The position numbers and the translations under genes were made by a program. From Adiantum capillus-veneris (lineage: Eukaryota; Streptophyta; Polypodiopsida; Polypodiales; Pteridaceae): a DNA stretch of 64,000 nucleotides. Within the stretch, counting starts at the first letter, position 1, and each line of letters begins with the position of its first letter. The notes beneath the pieces were generated by a model. It saw nothing but the letters and a program-made list of their open reading frames with translations. It was not told the DNA's origin and searched no databases. The DNA is taken from the NCBI GenBank assembly GCA_014529385.2, contig CM043947.1, positions 128,695,391 through 128,759,390 on the forward strand, in the 5' to 3' direction. Of the stretch, positions 44,150 through 57,095 are shown piece after piece.

Positions 44150-45670
44150 CGCTTTTGCAATAGAATGGGGTATTTTTGCCTATCGGGTTATGCCGTTTGG
44201 GTTAACTAATGCTCCAGCCAGATTCCAAATATTGATGAGCCATGCTTTTAAATAATATCTTAGAAAATTTTTAGAAGTATATGTGGATGATCTATGCATA
44301 CATTCATCAATCCAAGCTGATCATTTTGAACACCTCAAAAAGATATTCAAAAAATGTAGACCTTATAGGATTTGCTTAAATCCTGAAAAGTTCACATTCA
44401 TGGGTAGACAAGGAAAAATTCTTGGACATATAGTGTCTAAAAATGCCATAGCTACTGATAGTTAAAAAAATCATGTCATTGCTGATTTGCCTAGACCAAC
44501 AACCGTCAAGGGGGTTCAAAACTTCGTGGGGCATTGTGAATACTATAGGTAGTTCATCTACATGTACGCTATAATTTCAAAACCCATGTATAGCTTGATT
44601 ACACACTTTGAGTGGACCGAGGCATGTGAACTCACCTTCATGAAGCTTAATCAAGCTCTCACCTCAGCTCCACTATTGAAACCACCAGATTGAGATAAGA
44701 TATTCCACATACATATAGATGCTTCCAATTTTTCCATCGGTTGTATACTAGCTCAACCAGGAGACGAAAAAATTGACTTTCCTATTTCTTATGCTAGCCT
44801 CCGACAGTTGAACATGTCGGAAAAGAATGAAACCACCACCGAAAGGGAAGGGTTAGGAATGATCTATTCCGTTAAAAGTATAGATATTACCTATTAGACA
44901 ACAAGTTTGCGTTCTTTGTAGACCACCAAACTTTGTTGTATTTGGTCAACAAGCCATGCAACACAGGAAGAATAGTGAGATGGTTCATCATTCTTCTGGA
45001 ATTTGATTTCACTATGGTTGTAAAAAAGGGCACTACACATCAACGAGTAGATCATCTAAAGGGGTAGACGATGATCTACCAGATGCCTATTGTGTCATTG
45101 ATGACAATAGCTCAAGTGGATTCACAAATACCACTTCCTATTACAATCAGATTAATAAAACAATTGACTATGTATCAATTACTAGCTGGTAGGCTATACA
45201 AAAGAAACCGAGATGGAAAGTTTCTCTCATGCATTAATCCTGAAGAAAAACAACAGCACCTAGGTCAAGCACATGTTACCATAGCAGGACTTTACTTTGC
45301 GGAAGACCAAACTATGCAACGAGTCTTGAGACTTGGAGTATTTTGGCCGACTATGAGGAGTGATGTTCGCTCTTTTGTAAAGGATTGTCCTCAACGTCAA
45401 AAACAAACACCCATACCTCATGTAATATTGTTTCAGATGTCACATGTTCCTAAGTGGAGTAACTATCTAGTTACTTACTTATCAAGCCGAACATTTCCTA
45501 AGGATATGAGTAAACGCCGTTAAAGAGCAATTGAAACTAAAGCAAGAGACTATGCTCTTATTGGGAACCAATTGTATCGGAGAGGTAAAGATCAACATTT
45601 GCGCCTTTGTGCAAATGAAGACGAGTATATTCCGATTATAGAACAAGAACATGCTGTACTAGCTAGATGT
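44150..45670 (+). pseudogene. RT C-terminus, RNase H and N-terminal integrase of element A
   Basis: Resumes the RT cut at 24119: EWGIFAYRVMPFGLTNAPARFQ, then catalytic VYVDDLCIHSSIQADHFEH (about 44276-44330) and CLNPEKFTFMGRQGKILGHIVS. RNase H follows (DASNFSIGC near 44722, then TTEREG near 44835 and FVDHQTLLYLVNKPC), then a LYKRNRDGKFLSCINPEEK segment and ARDYALIGNQLYRRGKDQHLRLC (about 45540-45610). Homology with element B ends at about 45670 within the integrase zinc region, where a truncated LTR begins. Many stops. The catalytic integrase core of A is missing. Confidence 0.88.
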
Positions 45671-46210
45671 CTACGCATTGATGTAAGCCATTCACAGTGT
45701 TTCGTAGCTTTTGGCATCGCCGACCCGCAGCTTAATTTCATCATAACTAGGAATTTACACTTTTAAATCGAATACTAAGCATAGGCAGGGTATTGGGGCA
45801 TCATTGCTAAGCATTTAGATGCATTCTAGGTCGAAAACGACTAGGTCAAAAATCCACTACTGTTAATAATTGCGATTTTGAAACTTGACCTAAAGTGGGG
45901 TTTGAGGCCATAGCCATGTGTGCTTAGCTCTTATAAAATTTTCCTAGAATTTTTGTTACATTTGGATGTCATTTGATGTTGTAACGGATGTGATTTGCTT
46001 GTCGATGAGCGATTGGCTTTTGGTGATTTCAGTCACTTGAGTGTAGCTTGAGTTAGATGCGAGTTGTTACTTGTTTTCCGAGAGATTGACAACCTCTTGT
46101 AGCCTCTATGCACTAGTCAGGTCAGCTTCGTCCCATGGTTTGACAAATTAATCGTGATTCTCTCTAATACTGAAATAAATAGGATGGTGAGGTTAGACAT
46201 GCGTCCCACA
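45671..46210 (+). repeat. 5'-truncated 5' LTR of element B
   Basis: Begins CTACGCATTG, which corresponds to position 63472 of the 3' LTR, so the first about 381 bp, including the TATA box, are gone. It ends GCGTCCCACA. The break joins directly to the integrase remnant of element A with no target duplication. Confidence 0.9.
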
Positions 46211-46230
46211 TTTGGCGCCGTTGCTGGGGA
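46211..46230 (+). other. Primer binding site of element B
   Basis: TTTGGCGCCGTTGCTGGGGA directly after the LTR end. TGGCGCC..TTGC.GGGGA is the tRNA-Asp-type primer site seen in Athila/Tat/Ogre elements. Better preserved than the copy at 16100. Confidence 0.85.
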
Positions 46231-48040
46231 TCGAAGAGACCTAAACTAGGGAATATACATGAGCATATTGTGTAATTGTCCTTTAACTTCCTCTAGGTTT
46301 GCCTAGAGTTCAAAACTCTCTTTTGGAAACCGCATAGCTTAAGATTGTCATCTTTTGCTATGTAGAGGTAGTTTGGAAGTAATCGTACTTCTGAGTACCT
46401 TTAGGACTTTAGGATTGTAGATTTAGACTAGGATTTGGAGAATGATTGATAGACGCGACAAGTCTTAAGATCAAGACTCTGAAAGAAATAACAAACACAA
46501 GAAAACGGGTGTTTGCGGACAGTTTCCACAACGTCATTGCATGAGAAACTAGGAGTAGGGTAAGTAGGATCCGAGGTGGATTTTAGATAATTTCTCTCTC
46601 TGAAAGAATCAAGTGTGAGTTGTTATGTAAAGCTGCAAAATTTCAGGTCTACGGCTAGAAATAGCTTGAAAGGACTCGAATTCACTCAATCCAACTGGAG
46701 AGTAAGCCTAAGAGTTGTCCGAACGAGTGGGTAAGCTCAAAGACACTTCGAGATAAAAATTTCAGGAAGTTGACCAAAACTCAGATTATTTATTTTTTCT
46801 TGATATTTGAGGCCAAGTTAAGTTTTGACTTTATTTATAGGATTTAAAAAAATCATAAAAAGACTTTCCTTGAGAAAATTGCAACAAAGTGCTCATTTCC
46901 AGCGTAAAGTTAATAATCGAGATTATTAACTTTTTGCTCTAAATTGGCCAAGGTTCATACCATTCACTCATTGCATGTGTATAAACAAATTTTGTAAAGG
47001 CCCAAGAGATTTGGATCACTAAACTGGCAAGAAACTGGGTAACAACTAAAGTTTGTACTGACTTTTTGAATCTTGAGTATTGAGGAAAAATTTATCCAAA
47101 CTTGTTGAAAACTGATTCATAGGCTTATATTGATGTGATAAACATGTGTATATGCTCAGTTGCTCAAAAAGATGCAAAAATTTGTCAAATGTAAATAATC
47201 GTGATTATTTACATATGCCTTGTTTTTTAACTTTTTTGACCCAGTTGGCATACCATTAGCTTTACCATGTTGTAATAAGCCAACAAACCAAACTTGGTAA
47301 GATTTGAATCATTGGATTGAAAATTGTGACTAAAATTACAAAGTTAGTTTGCAGACAGATAATTGATGACTATTTGATAAAAAATTGTCCAAACTTGATG
47401 AAAATTGGCTACTGACCTTAACATAAGGTGCTTAACAGATCTGTGTCAAAGTTGGGACAAAAATTTGTCAAGAGTAAACAAAACTTGGTGATTTTGCAAA
47501 TTTGAGTATACCACAAGGTCAAGCACACCAAGTGGACCCCACAAATCAATTTTGGTGAAATTTGGACCACAAAAGTCAGACTTAAGCCAGATTCTCCAAA
47601 TCAAAGTCTGCGGACACGGAGTAGTGGGTGAACTTGATCAAATTCTTTCCAAACTTCTTGAAACTTGCCCAAGGGCTTTAACAAGTTGTATACTTGCCAA
47701 ACCAATCCAAAAAGTGCCAGAACTTGACATAATCACGATTATTTACTTCTGCTATCCAGAGACTTCAATTTTGAATTTTGGGCTTATACAGTGTTAGACC
47801 ATCATAATATAAGGCCATAGGGAAATTTTGCGTTCAATCGGATCAAAATTGGTACAAATACACTTAGTTTATAGGTTGTAGATTAGACCTTTCATTTTGC
47901 TAAGCTCAATCTGAAAGTCAAAATTTTGACTTTCATAGCACGATTTGAAGTGATATATAGAGACCAATCACGAGAGTTCTCAAGAGCTCTACTATCCTTA
48001 TAGAAAAACAACTAATTTGATTAATTTTGTACAGGAATCA
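46231..48040 (+). repeat. Leader of element B with palindrome-bearing ~285-bp repeats
   Basis: Collinear with 16121-18090. Palindromes remain at 46909-46932, 47191-47212 and (half-degraded) 47729-47747; the one expected near 47475 is deleted (AAATTTGTCAAGAGTAAACA marks the site). No coding signal. Confidence 0.8.
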
Positions 48041-48042
48041 AG

Positions 48043-51000
48043 TTGCAAACGAGGAATCAGTGGCTTGATAGAAAGTTGCAATTGAATCGAGTGGAAATTG
48101 ATGACAAGTCAATCCAAGGTGAGTACTCTCTCCAGGGCTTCATAAGTCTATATGAATCTTTGATCTGGTCGTGTACTAGGAAATCAAGGCCTTTGCGGAG
48201 AAAACACCGTAGAGTATCCACCGAGGAGAGCGTGAATCAAGGCAGCTCCTTGCACACAATTCCTGAAGAAGTCTCGGACACTTTTTCAGATTCAACATCC
48301 AAAATGTCTTCTTACTCAACTCACTCGGAAACCGGAACGACAATGGGCTATAAGCATATACTCTCTTTTTACAAGACTAACCATCATGGAGCCCAGGTTT
48401 ACTTGGATCCTAGCGAAGAGTTTGCTATTCGCATTGATGACCATGGTATTGAGTTTGAACAAGAGGTTAGGGCAAACAAACAGGGAGAAATGTACATGGA
48501 TCGAAACGGAACTCAATATGTACAAGTCAGAAATCCTGATGTGGTAGACAAATGGGGATTAGAAGTACACACTGTAATCCCATATATGTCAGCAAAAGAA
48601 GGACCACCAACTTTGGAATTCAAGGGATACGATCAAGTAGACTTGAAGCCTTTGAAACGGCTTAGTACGGATAATCCTAGGATTGGAGTCTATTTTGGGA
48701 AGATAGAAACATAAAAGATCTTTTGTGGACTTCTCATGCTAGGCCAGGACAATTAACGACCATGAAGATCATCTATATCTTCAAGATCAAAGATATGGGA
48801 TCTGCGGATCTACCAACTTACCTGTTTAGGGATTGTTATAACAACGACTTTGTTATGACGACTCTTGAGGAGGTAGAACAAACCAAATACCATCGGTATT
48901 CCATACGGGATTGGATATTGAGTCAAGGACCAGAAACCACTCCAAGAGATGAACATTGTGAGAGATCATCTGAGAGTAATGTGAAGAAACCAGAAACCAC
49001 CTCATCACGTAGAAAATCGGGTGACACTAAGGCCAGTCTAGGGCTACATGAGTCACTATTTTCGACAGATTGGTTTGAAGGACTCGGAACAGAACCAACT
49101 CTTAGAAGACTTGGAGCTGAACCAAATAGACGTGTCAGACTAGATGATTTCTGAAAATGGGTCAGAAAATACCTTGGATCAGGGAATCCATATGACCACT
49201 TAGCAAGCTTTAAGCAAGTGCTAAGAGCAGAGCGTATATTCGATTTCCATACTCAATTCGAGGTGTTTGGAATGACATTATAAATAAAATCCTTCTCATG
49301 GTTCCAAAATAGTCCACCAAGGTCAATCATGCACTTGAACACATTAGCTCAAGGATTTGTAGCTACTTGTTCTAAAATGGGGATTAAACATAATACAGTA
49401 GCTCAAATCTACAACTTTAAACAGAAACATGGTGAGTCCATTAGGGATTGTGCAATTCGAATGAAACAATACATTGCAAGATGCCCGGAGATGGAGATAC
49501 CTGTAGAAGAACGACTTGTATCCTTGTTTTTGGAGGGACTGCTAAACAAAGGACTTCATGATATACCCTATAGTAAAAAGCATACAACCCTAGAGGCATG
49601 TTTGTCTGGTGTTATTGACCTAGGAGACAATTGTGAGATCTTCAATGAAGAGGATGTCCCTAAGGATAACCAAAGCGAGAAGACAGCATCCACAAAACCA
49701 ACACAAGTTGGAACGGCTGCTGCGGCACCACTCTCAGCCATAGAAGATATGCTAAAAAGGATGAATGACATGATGAAAAATATGCAAAAAGCACCTATGA
49801 GAGGACTAGGATAAGGGATACCCCCACAGGGACAACCAATTAGGCCACAAAAATGGTGTGCAATTGAGGGTAAATTGACCAACCATTAAATTGACCAACC
49901 ATCAGACCCACGAGTGCTACTTCGGACCAAATAATGATGGGAATGTTTAGTACGTGCCCATGAGGCCCTAGGGACAACCCATATACAGATATCAGCCTAA
50001 TATGGCTCAAGCTCAAAGCCCACCAATGGGTATGGAAAGACCTCAACCTGTGTTGCGAAAACAACCTCCGTATCTAGGACATAATGCGGTGCCTGTAAAG
50101 TACATGCACTCAGAAGAAGTCATAGATGAACAAGCATTACTGCCTGTTATACCTTATGCAGAGCCTAGTCCATCTACAGTAATGGTAGAGGGAGATTGGT
50201 ATAGTCTACATCCATCACCAATGGAGAAAACCATGACTTATTCTCCACCAGAGCTTGCACCAATGTATTATGTAGCTAATCAAGGTGTCAGACCTCCCAT
50301 GGGAAGACGCATTATGAAGCCCAGAATAGGAAACTATCATAACTGTGGTGCTGATGACCATTAGAAGAACGAATGTCCAGAACCTGACAAAAACCTCAAA
50401 CCAATTGAAGCATATTGCATCTGATGTTGCAAAAAGGGAGGACACTTTCCTGAAGATTTTCCTAATAATCCTTTGAACATTCTGGTTGATAAAATTTTTG
50501 AGCCTATTAATGCTGCCTTGGAAGCTTACCAAGCAGGACTTAAAGCTAGCCAAACCATGGAAAACAAATGGAAAAACTATCCATCTCCAGACATGGAAGC
50601 AGAGAAGCTGGAAGCTTATCAAAACTTGGTAAGAATCACGCAAGAAATGCTGGATAAACAAAAACCCAAGCTTGAAAATAGTGCAAAAACGGAAGAGCTT
50701 GCGGTAGAAGAAACGAAAGCAAAATCCGATGTGGTGGCAAAACCCCACCTTGAAACAAATGAACCAGAGCTCATAGTGCCGGACAACGAAGATGCATTAG
50801 ACGGAATTCCATTCGTAGAGGAAGGTTGTCTAGGACACTTATGGGAAAAGGTAAGAGAGATCAATGATGAGAGCCTAACTTTAAAGTCAGGTCCTATAGA
50901 GGAAGTCTGGTTGGATAATCTACCATCTGATATGAACATGGATTTACAATCCTTGTATGGGGATTGCGGATCGGAGGCTTCAGGAATATCTAAACCTGTG

Positions 51001-51063
51001 ACATTAAAAACATTAACTTCTTACTTGGGAGATAACGAAGATAAATCTATCTTTGCAAGATCA
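48043..51063 (+). pseudogene. gag: gag of element B
   Basis: Same protein as the gag of A. The 223-codon opening frame (48043-48714) has THSETGTTMGYKHILSFYK and VYLDPSEEFAIRIDDHG; 48723-49154 has MKIIYIFKIKDMGSADLP; capsid-like homology follows (MHLNTLAQGFVATCSKMG, 49329, to EERLVSLFLEGLLNKGLH). The first zinc knuckle is present but its frame is broken (YHNCGADDH then a stop); the second has lost residues (a stop, and F in place of the last Cys). About 300 bp found in A (21060-21365, the K/R-rich tail) are deleted here near 50478. A C-terminal acidic block runs to 51063 (IPFVEEGCLGHLWEKVREIN). Confidence 0.85.
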
Positions 51064-51248
51064 CTCAAGTAAAAAGAGCCAATCAGACCCTAGAAGTAGA
51101 CAACATTCATTTAATCATGTCTACACCTATCCAATGCACTCTTACTTTGGGAGAACTGTTGAAACTCAGGCCATACTTATGGAACGATTTACAGAAAATC
51201 CTAGAGAAGGTGGGGATAACGGGTTTAATCTCTAAGAAGTTGTGAAAA

Positions 51249-52025
51249 TTGAAAAATAAAATGGAAAACAAAGAGATTCGATCAGTTCCTATGAACAAGG
51301 TCGGAGAATATTATGAAGGGGAAGAAGGAAACACCACCCTCCTAGTGAAATATAATGACATTGAAACCATGGCAATACTGGATAGTGGAGCTGGCATAGC
51401 CATAGCCACTAAAGAAGTATGGGAATCCTGGGGACAGCCAGCCATTAGACAAACGCAAATGAAATTGCAATTGGTTGATGGACACATTGAGAGATCACTA
51501 GGGCTACTAGAAAAAGTGATAGTCAACTCATGTGGAATTGAATATCAACACACTTTGGCCATAGTAGACTTTGGGAAAAAACTCAACTATGAAATCATAT
51601 TGGTAAGACCTTTCATGCGACAGGTACAACTTATCCAAGATTGAGGAAACGACTATCTGTACTTCAAGCAGGTGGGATCTATAACAAGAGTCAATTTAAA
51701 AGATCACACCTATAGAGATGTCTTGAAAACACCCATCCAAGAGTTTGATTCAGTCTCTTCGGTTGAAACTAAACTCTCATTTTGGTTAAACAAAGACACT
51801 CCTATTTGGATGTGTGGAGCTTCAGAAAATGGAAGCTTAAGACGAGAGAAATGTATCCTGGAAAGGGACTGTATAGACGAAGCCTACATACCTGAACCCT
51901 TTCCAGACCATTTATTCAAACCATTCGAGTGGACTCAAATTTTGGCGACAATGGATGTATGTGTGAATACGTCTATGCCTACTCAATTTTTCAATGAGAA
52001 TGGCTACGACATAATTCCCATCTAA
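51249..52025 (+). pseudogene. Retropepsin (aspartic protease) of element B
   Basis: MNKVGEYYEGEEGNTTLLVKY leads to the active-site motif MAILDSGAGIAIATKEVW (about 51368-51420). The C-terminal motif reads LNYEIILVRPFMRQV (about 51583-51627) and a stop follows at 51642; the next frame continues GSITRVNLKDHTYRDVLKTP. Catalytic D-S-G is intact. Processing protease between gag and RT. Confidence 0.85.
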
Positions 52026-54070
52026 ATGATGTCAGTCCTTAACATTGAAAACAATGATGAGGAAACAAGGGACTTGATGAAAGCTCAGCAAGTCTTTTCT
52101 GACCTCTATTACGATGCAACTGCTGAGTTAGATGAACACTCAGCTACCTTAGAAGATTCAGGGTCAGAAAACGAGTATACGAGGGTTCAATTACTCTTAA
52201 AGAGAGGGGAGGAGAAGTTCTTTGACTTTCCAAACCAAAAATCAAGAAGACAAAAATGGTATAGAAGAAAGAGAGACACCAAAATCGTGAAAACGCGACC
52301 TATCATCAGTCTCCAGTAAAACACAATTCCTGATGCAGATAGATGCTAATGATTGTGTCAAGGACAAATAACTGGCAGATATCCTTCAAACAGAAACTCA
52401 GAAATGTCTCAGACATTGAGAAAGTCAAGGAAGGGTACTCATGAAGAACATCAGGATAAAGAACCACTCATGACCAGAGTCGAGCGGAAAAAGAAATATC
52501 AAGAGTTGAAAAAAGCTCTAAGGGAGATATACACCACCGAAATGGAAAACACGGAAGAGGATGGTAAGGATGTAATGCATGCTCCATCCCATTACAAAAA
52601 GTATACTCTCCAAGATTGGAAAATCATGATCGAACAACCTGTTAGGGAACTACGGAAACAAGGTGAGTCTTACGAAGGACCTGAAAATGCTAAAAGGGTA
52701 GACTTGGCTGAACCAAGAGAAGAGCCTAAACCGGCTTACATTGCAAATGACCTAACAGAAAAACAAGAAAAGCTTTTGCTGCACTTGTTGAAGGAATACC
52801 GGGATATCTTCACTTGGTCTTACAAGGATCTCAAGGGTGTTGATCCATAAATTTGTCTACATACTATACCCATGAGAGATGATGCAAAACCAAGTAGACA
52901 GAGACCATACACTTATAATGAAACATTTGCCAGAAAGATCAAAGAAGAGATTGAAAAATTGAAGGAAGCCAAATTCATTTACGAAATTGAACACACATAT
53001 TGGGTGTCTCCAATTGTGGTAGTACCTAAGAACAATGGGAAATTACGAGTGTGTGCTAATCACAAAAAAGTGAATGCAGCTACCATCAGAGACAACTTTC
53101 CTCTTTCGATAACTAAGCATGTTTTAGAACGAGTGGCAGGGAAAGAAGCTTACAGCTTCCTAGATGGCTTTTTGGGATACAATCAACTTTTGGTTGACCC
53201 AAAAGATCAGCATAAAACTGCTTTTTCAACAGAATGGGGTATATGCCCTTTGGGTTAACTAATGCTCCAGCCACATTTCAAAGATTGATGAACCATGCTT
53301 TCAAGGAGTATCTTCGGAAATTATTAGTAGTATACATGGATGATCTATGTGTACATTCGTCAATCCGGGCTGATCATTTTGAACACTTTAAAAAGGTATT
53401 CGAGAAATGTAGACTTTACAGGGTCTGCTTAAACCCTGAAAAGTGCACATTCATGGGAAGACAAGGGAAAATTCTTGGACATATCGTGTCTAAAAATGGT
53501 ATAGCTACCAATATTGAGAAGATTCATGTCATTGCTGATTTGCTTAGGCCAACAACAGTCAAGGGGGTACAAGCCTTCATGGGACATTGTGGATATTACC
53601 GACGATTTATCTACTTGTATGCTATAATTGCAAAATCCATGTATAGCTTGATTATGCACTTTGAATGGACAGAGGCATGTGAGGAATCCTTCATGAATAT
53701 TAAGCAAGCTCTCACCTCAGCTCCAATATTAAAAGCACCCAAGTGGGATAAGGTATTCCACGTACATGTAGATGCTTCAAACTTTGCTATTGGTTGTATA
53801 CTAGCCCCAACTAGGAGATGGGAAAATAGACTTTCCTATTTCTTATGCTAGCAGAGAATTGAACATGGCACGAAATAATTACACCACCACTGAAAGAGAA
53901 GGAATAGGAATGATCTATGTTGTTAAAAAGTATAGACATTACCTATTAGACAACAAGTTTGTGTTCTTTGTGGACCACCAAGCCTTGTTATATTTGGTCA
54001 ACAAACCATGCAGCAAAGGGATAATAGTGATATGGTTCATCATTCTTCTCGAATTTGATTTGTGGTTGTA
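52026..54070 (+). pseudogene. Reverse transcriptase and RNase H of element B
   Basis: The K/E-rich linker (MTRVERKKKYQELKKALREI, 52470) is followed by the RT: RDDAKPSRQRPYTYNETFARK (52872), WVSPIVVVPKNNGKLRVCANH, YSFLDGFLGYNQLLVDPKDQ (about 53150-53210), MPFGLTNAPATFQRLM and the catalytic VYMDDLCVHSSIRADHFEH (about 53330-53385). RNase H follows: VFHVHVDASNFAIGC (about 53755), TTEREGIGMIYVVKKYRHYL, FFVDHQALLYLVNKPC. The sequence spans the site where CACTA-1 entered A (here uninterrupted near 53221). Frameshifts at about 53240 and 53835. Confidence 0.9.
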
Positions 54071-55768
54071 AAAAAAGGCACTACACATCAACGAGCAGAT
54101 CATTTTTCAAGGATCATTTCACGAGAATCACCTAAAGGGGTAGACAATGATCTACCAGATGCCTATTTGTTCTTCGTGGAAATGATACCTAGATGGTGGG
54201 AAAACATTGTGTCATTGATGACAATAGCTCAAGTGGATTCACCACTTCCTATCACAATTGATTTAATTGAGCAATCGGCTATGTATGAATCACTAGCTGG
54301 AAGGCTATATAAAAGAAACCGAGAAGGGATATTGCTTTTATGCATTAACCCTGAAGAAAAGGAACAATACCTAAGTCAAGCACATGTTACCATAGTAGGA
54401 CTTCACTTTGCGGAAGATCAAACTATGCAACAAATTTTAAGACTTGGAGTATTTTGCCGACTATGAGGAGAGATGTTAGATCTTTTGTAAAAGATTTCCC
54501 TCAATGTCAAAAACAATCACCCATTCCTCATGTAACATTGTTTCAAATGTTACCAGTTCCTAAGTGGAGTAATTATCTGGTTACTTACTTATCAAGACGA
54601 ACATTTCCTGAGGATATGAGTAAACGCCGTCAAAGAGCAATTGAAACGGAAGGAAGAGACTATACTCTTATTCGGAACCAATTGTATCGGAGAGGTAAAG
54701 ATCAACATTTGCATCTTTGTGCAAATGAAAATGAGTATATTTCGATTATAGAATAGGCACATGCTGGATTAGCTAGAGGTCACTTTTCTAGTGAGACCAT
54801 CAAAAGAGCAACCTTGATGGTAGGCATATGGTGGCCAACACTTTTTGCCGATGCCAAAGAATATGTTCGAAGGTGTGATGCTTGTCAACAACGAGCGAAA
54901 ATGCCAACACGCGTAGACAACATGCCCTTAAGACCAATGATGGGGGCTAGAGCCTTCGCAAAATGGGGTATAGATTTTGCTAGACCGATACAGCCACCTG
55001 ACTACAGAACCCAAGCTCAATATATCATTGTAGCTACGGACTATTTGACCAAGTGGGCCGAGGCTAAAGCGACTCAAAAGAATGATGCCAGAACCACTGC
55101 TGCATTCTTATATGAGTATGTATTCACGAGATATGGACTGCCAATAGAGATTGTCAGTGATCGAGGAACTCATTTCCTCAAGGAGGCACTAGAGTATTTT
55201 CTTAATGAGTTTATGGTTATCCATAACAAATCAGCTCCCTATCACCCACAAGCAAACAGAAAAGCTGAGCATACGAATAAAATTCTTAGCTCAGTACTGA
55301 CCAAAGTGGTTAGTTCAAGAAGGATAGATTGGGAAATGAATCTCCATGCTTCTCTTTGGGCTTATCGAGTTTCATTCAAAACATCTCTAAATGCTACACC
55401 CTTTAACCTTGTTTATGGTCTTGATGCCATACTTAGAATTTCTATTGCCGACATTAAGGGTAGTAGAGACTCTTGAGTGGACTGGACATGAGTTGTCAGA
55501 AAGACTTAAAGATTTGGAAAAGCTAGACGAGCAAAGGCTAATTGCTGTAGCTCATATCTATGCACAAAAGCGGAAACAAAAACAGTTTTTTGATTCCCAC
55601 TTAATCACAAAAATTTTCAAGAAAGGGGACTTAGTTCTAGTCTATTCCCTTAAGCAACACATTCCCAAGTTTAAGAAAAAGGGAAATGGACCATTTATCA
55701 TTGAGGATATATCTCCAAGTGGAGCAGTAAAATTGTCCACCCTAGATGGTGAACCAATGGCTAATTGA
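54062..55768 (+). pseudogene. Integrase of element B
   Basis: Inserts cDNA into the host genome. N-terminal zinc-type part (GLARGHFSSETIKRA, then WWPTLFADAKEYVRRCDACQQ, about 54770-54890), catalytic core with KWGIDFARPIQPP (first D), IEIVSDRGTHFLKEALEYF (second D) and NRKAEHTNKILSSVL (E), and the C-terminal part (KIFKKGDLVLVYSLKQHIPKFKKK, then GPFIIEDISPSGAVKLSTLDG, to 55768). One stop lies before the core (54755) and a frameshift near 55470. The D-D-E triad is visible. The tail is the segment into which element A inserted in element M. Confidence 0.9.
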
Positions 55769-55829
55769 ATTAGTGGATGTCGTTTAAAGAAATACAATTT
55801 GCCACTAACTAATGAATTGCTAGAGAGCA

Positions 55830-57095
55830 TGCATGTAGCCAAACAAAGGAAGATCAAGCAACAGCAGGTTATTGATGAAGCCCAAGAGGAAGCTAGACTT
55901 TGGGTACTCAAGCGTAAAGTTGCTCTTAAGAATCAACAGATATCATTCCCATCAACACTTTGGAACTAGATGATCGACACTTGGAATTACCTAAAGACGC
56001 AGTTTCAATAGATGACGACTGGTTAGATGGAATGGAACTACGCATCAAAGTACAGCTAAACAATCATAGCACCAATGCTTTGGTAGACATAGGAGCTAGA
56101 GTGAATGCAGTTAGTTATTCCACATACAGAAAGGCAACAAGTCAAGTATTGACCGTAGGAATAACGACAATAAAAGGATGCAATAAGAATCCAACTCCAA
56201 CATTGGGAGTGGTCAACTTGAACGTGGTAGTACATGGATGTTCATGTCCACATCAGTTTGTATGCTTGCCAGATGAACACATGAATAAAATGATGATTCT
56301 TGGCATTCCTTGGATGCGTACATACAAAGCAGTACCAGATTGGGATACGAATCATCTAAAGCTATCACCTAAAGGAGGGCAACTCACTGTTCCAATTTCC
56401 CCAAGCAAGGAGGAATGGAAAAGATGCAATCAGAAGACCAATCCATGAAGCAAATCTTGTCTATCTCCTCGACAAACAATGCTACAAGTAGCATGCAAGG
56501 AGTCAGGAAAATTTGGGTACCAAAAGCACAACTCAAGGATAAACCAAATCAAATCTGGGTGCCTAAAACTTCACCAAAGAAACATAAGATGGTTCCAAGG
56601 ATTCGAGCACAGAATCGCACATCTATGAACAAGGAACCTAACATGAAAAGGGTTGGAAAGAAAAAGGAGCAATTATCTTCTCCACACACCGCGAAACCAA
56701 TCAAACAGTGGCGAGTTAAGTCTCAACAGACTCTAACACACCATGCAGCACCAAGCCGACTGAGCTACCAATGGCGAGAAAAAGCTCAATACCAGTCTAA
56801 CGTGCTACCAACAGCTGAAGCAATTAGATTGCTAAAACACCCTGATGGTACTATCAAACAGAGAGCACAAAGGCTACAAGATTTTCTCTTTGGAAGATAT
56901 CAGCAGCAAACCTCGACATCAGAAGCCCTTGAGTTAATTACTCAAGACCCAACTCTTGCACAGAATATTGAGTTAAATTGCATTGATCTTCATATCATGG
57001 TAGAGCCAATCCCAGCTATGCATAGACACAATTGTTCAACTCATGCACGTAGTCGTCCCGGAGTACGCCATCTAGGAGGGGTGGAAGGGCACTAA
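55830..57095 (+). pseudogene. Second retropepsin-like domain and basic tail, after integrase (element B)
   Basis: Frame 55960-56448: LELPKDAVSIDDDWLDGMEL, then NALVDIGARVNAVSYSTYRK (56068-56127), CPHQFVCLPDEHMNKMMILG and IPWMRTYKAVPDWDTNHLKL. The first motif has the layout of the retropepsin active site (V-D-x-G-A) and MILGIPWM matches the usual C-terminal ILG motif, but the residue after Asp is I rather than T/S. A basic tail follows (56415-57095) with KIWVPKAQLKDKPNQIWVPK and HPDGTIKQRAQRLQDFLFGR. It is in addition to the protease at 51249-52025. Present also in M. Function unknown; possibly a second or structural protease domain. Confidence 0.75.

Noticed and set aside
46231-48040. Possible small genes in the leader of B, e.g. 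47552-47797
   Set aside because: Lies in the degenerate repeat array; the matching place in A is not open and no motif is seen.
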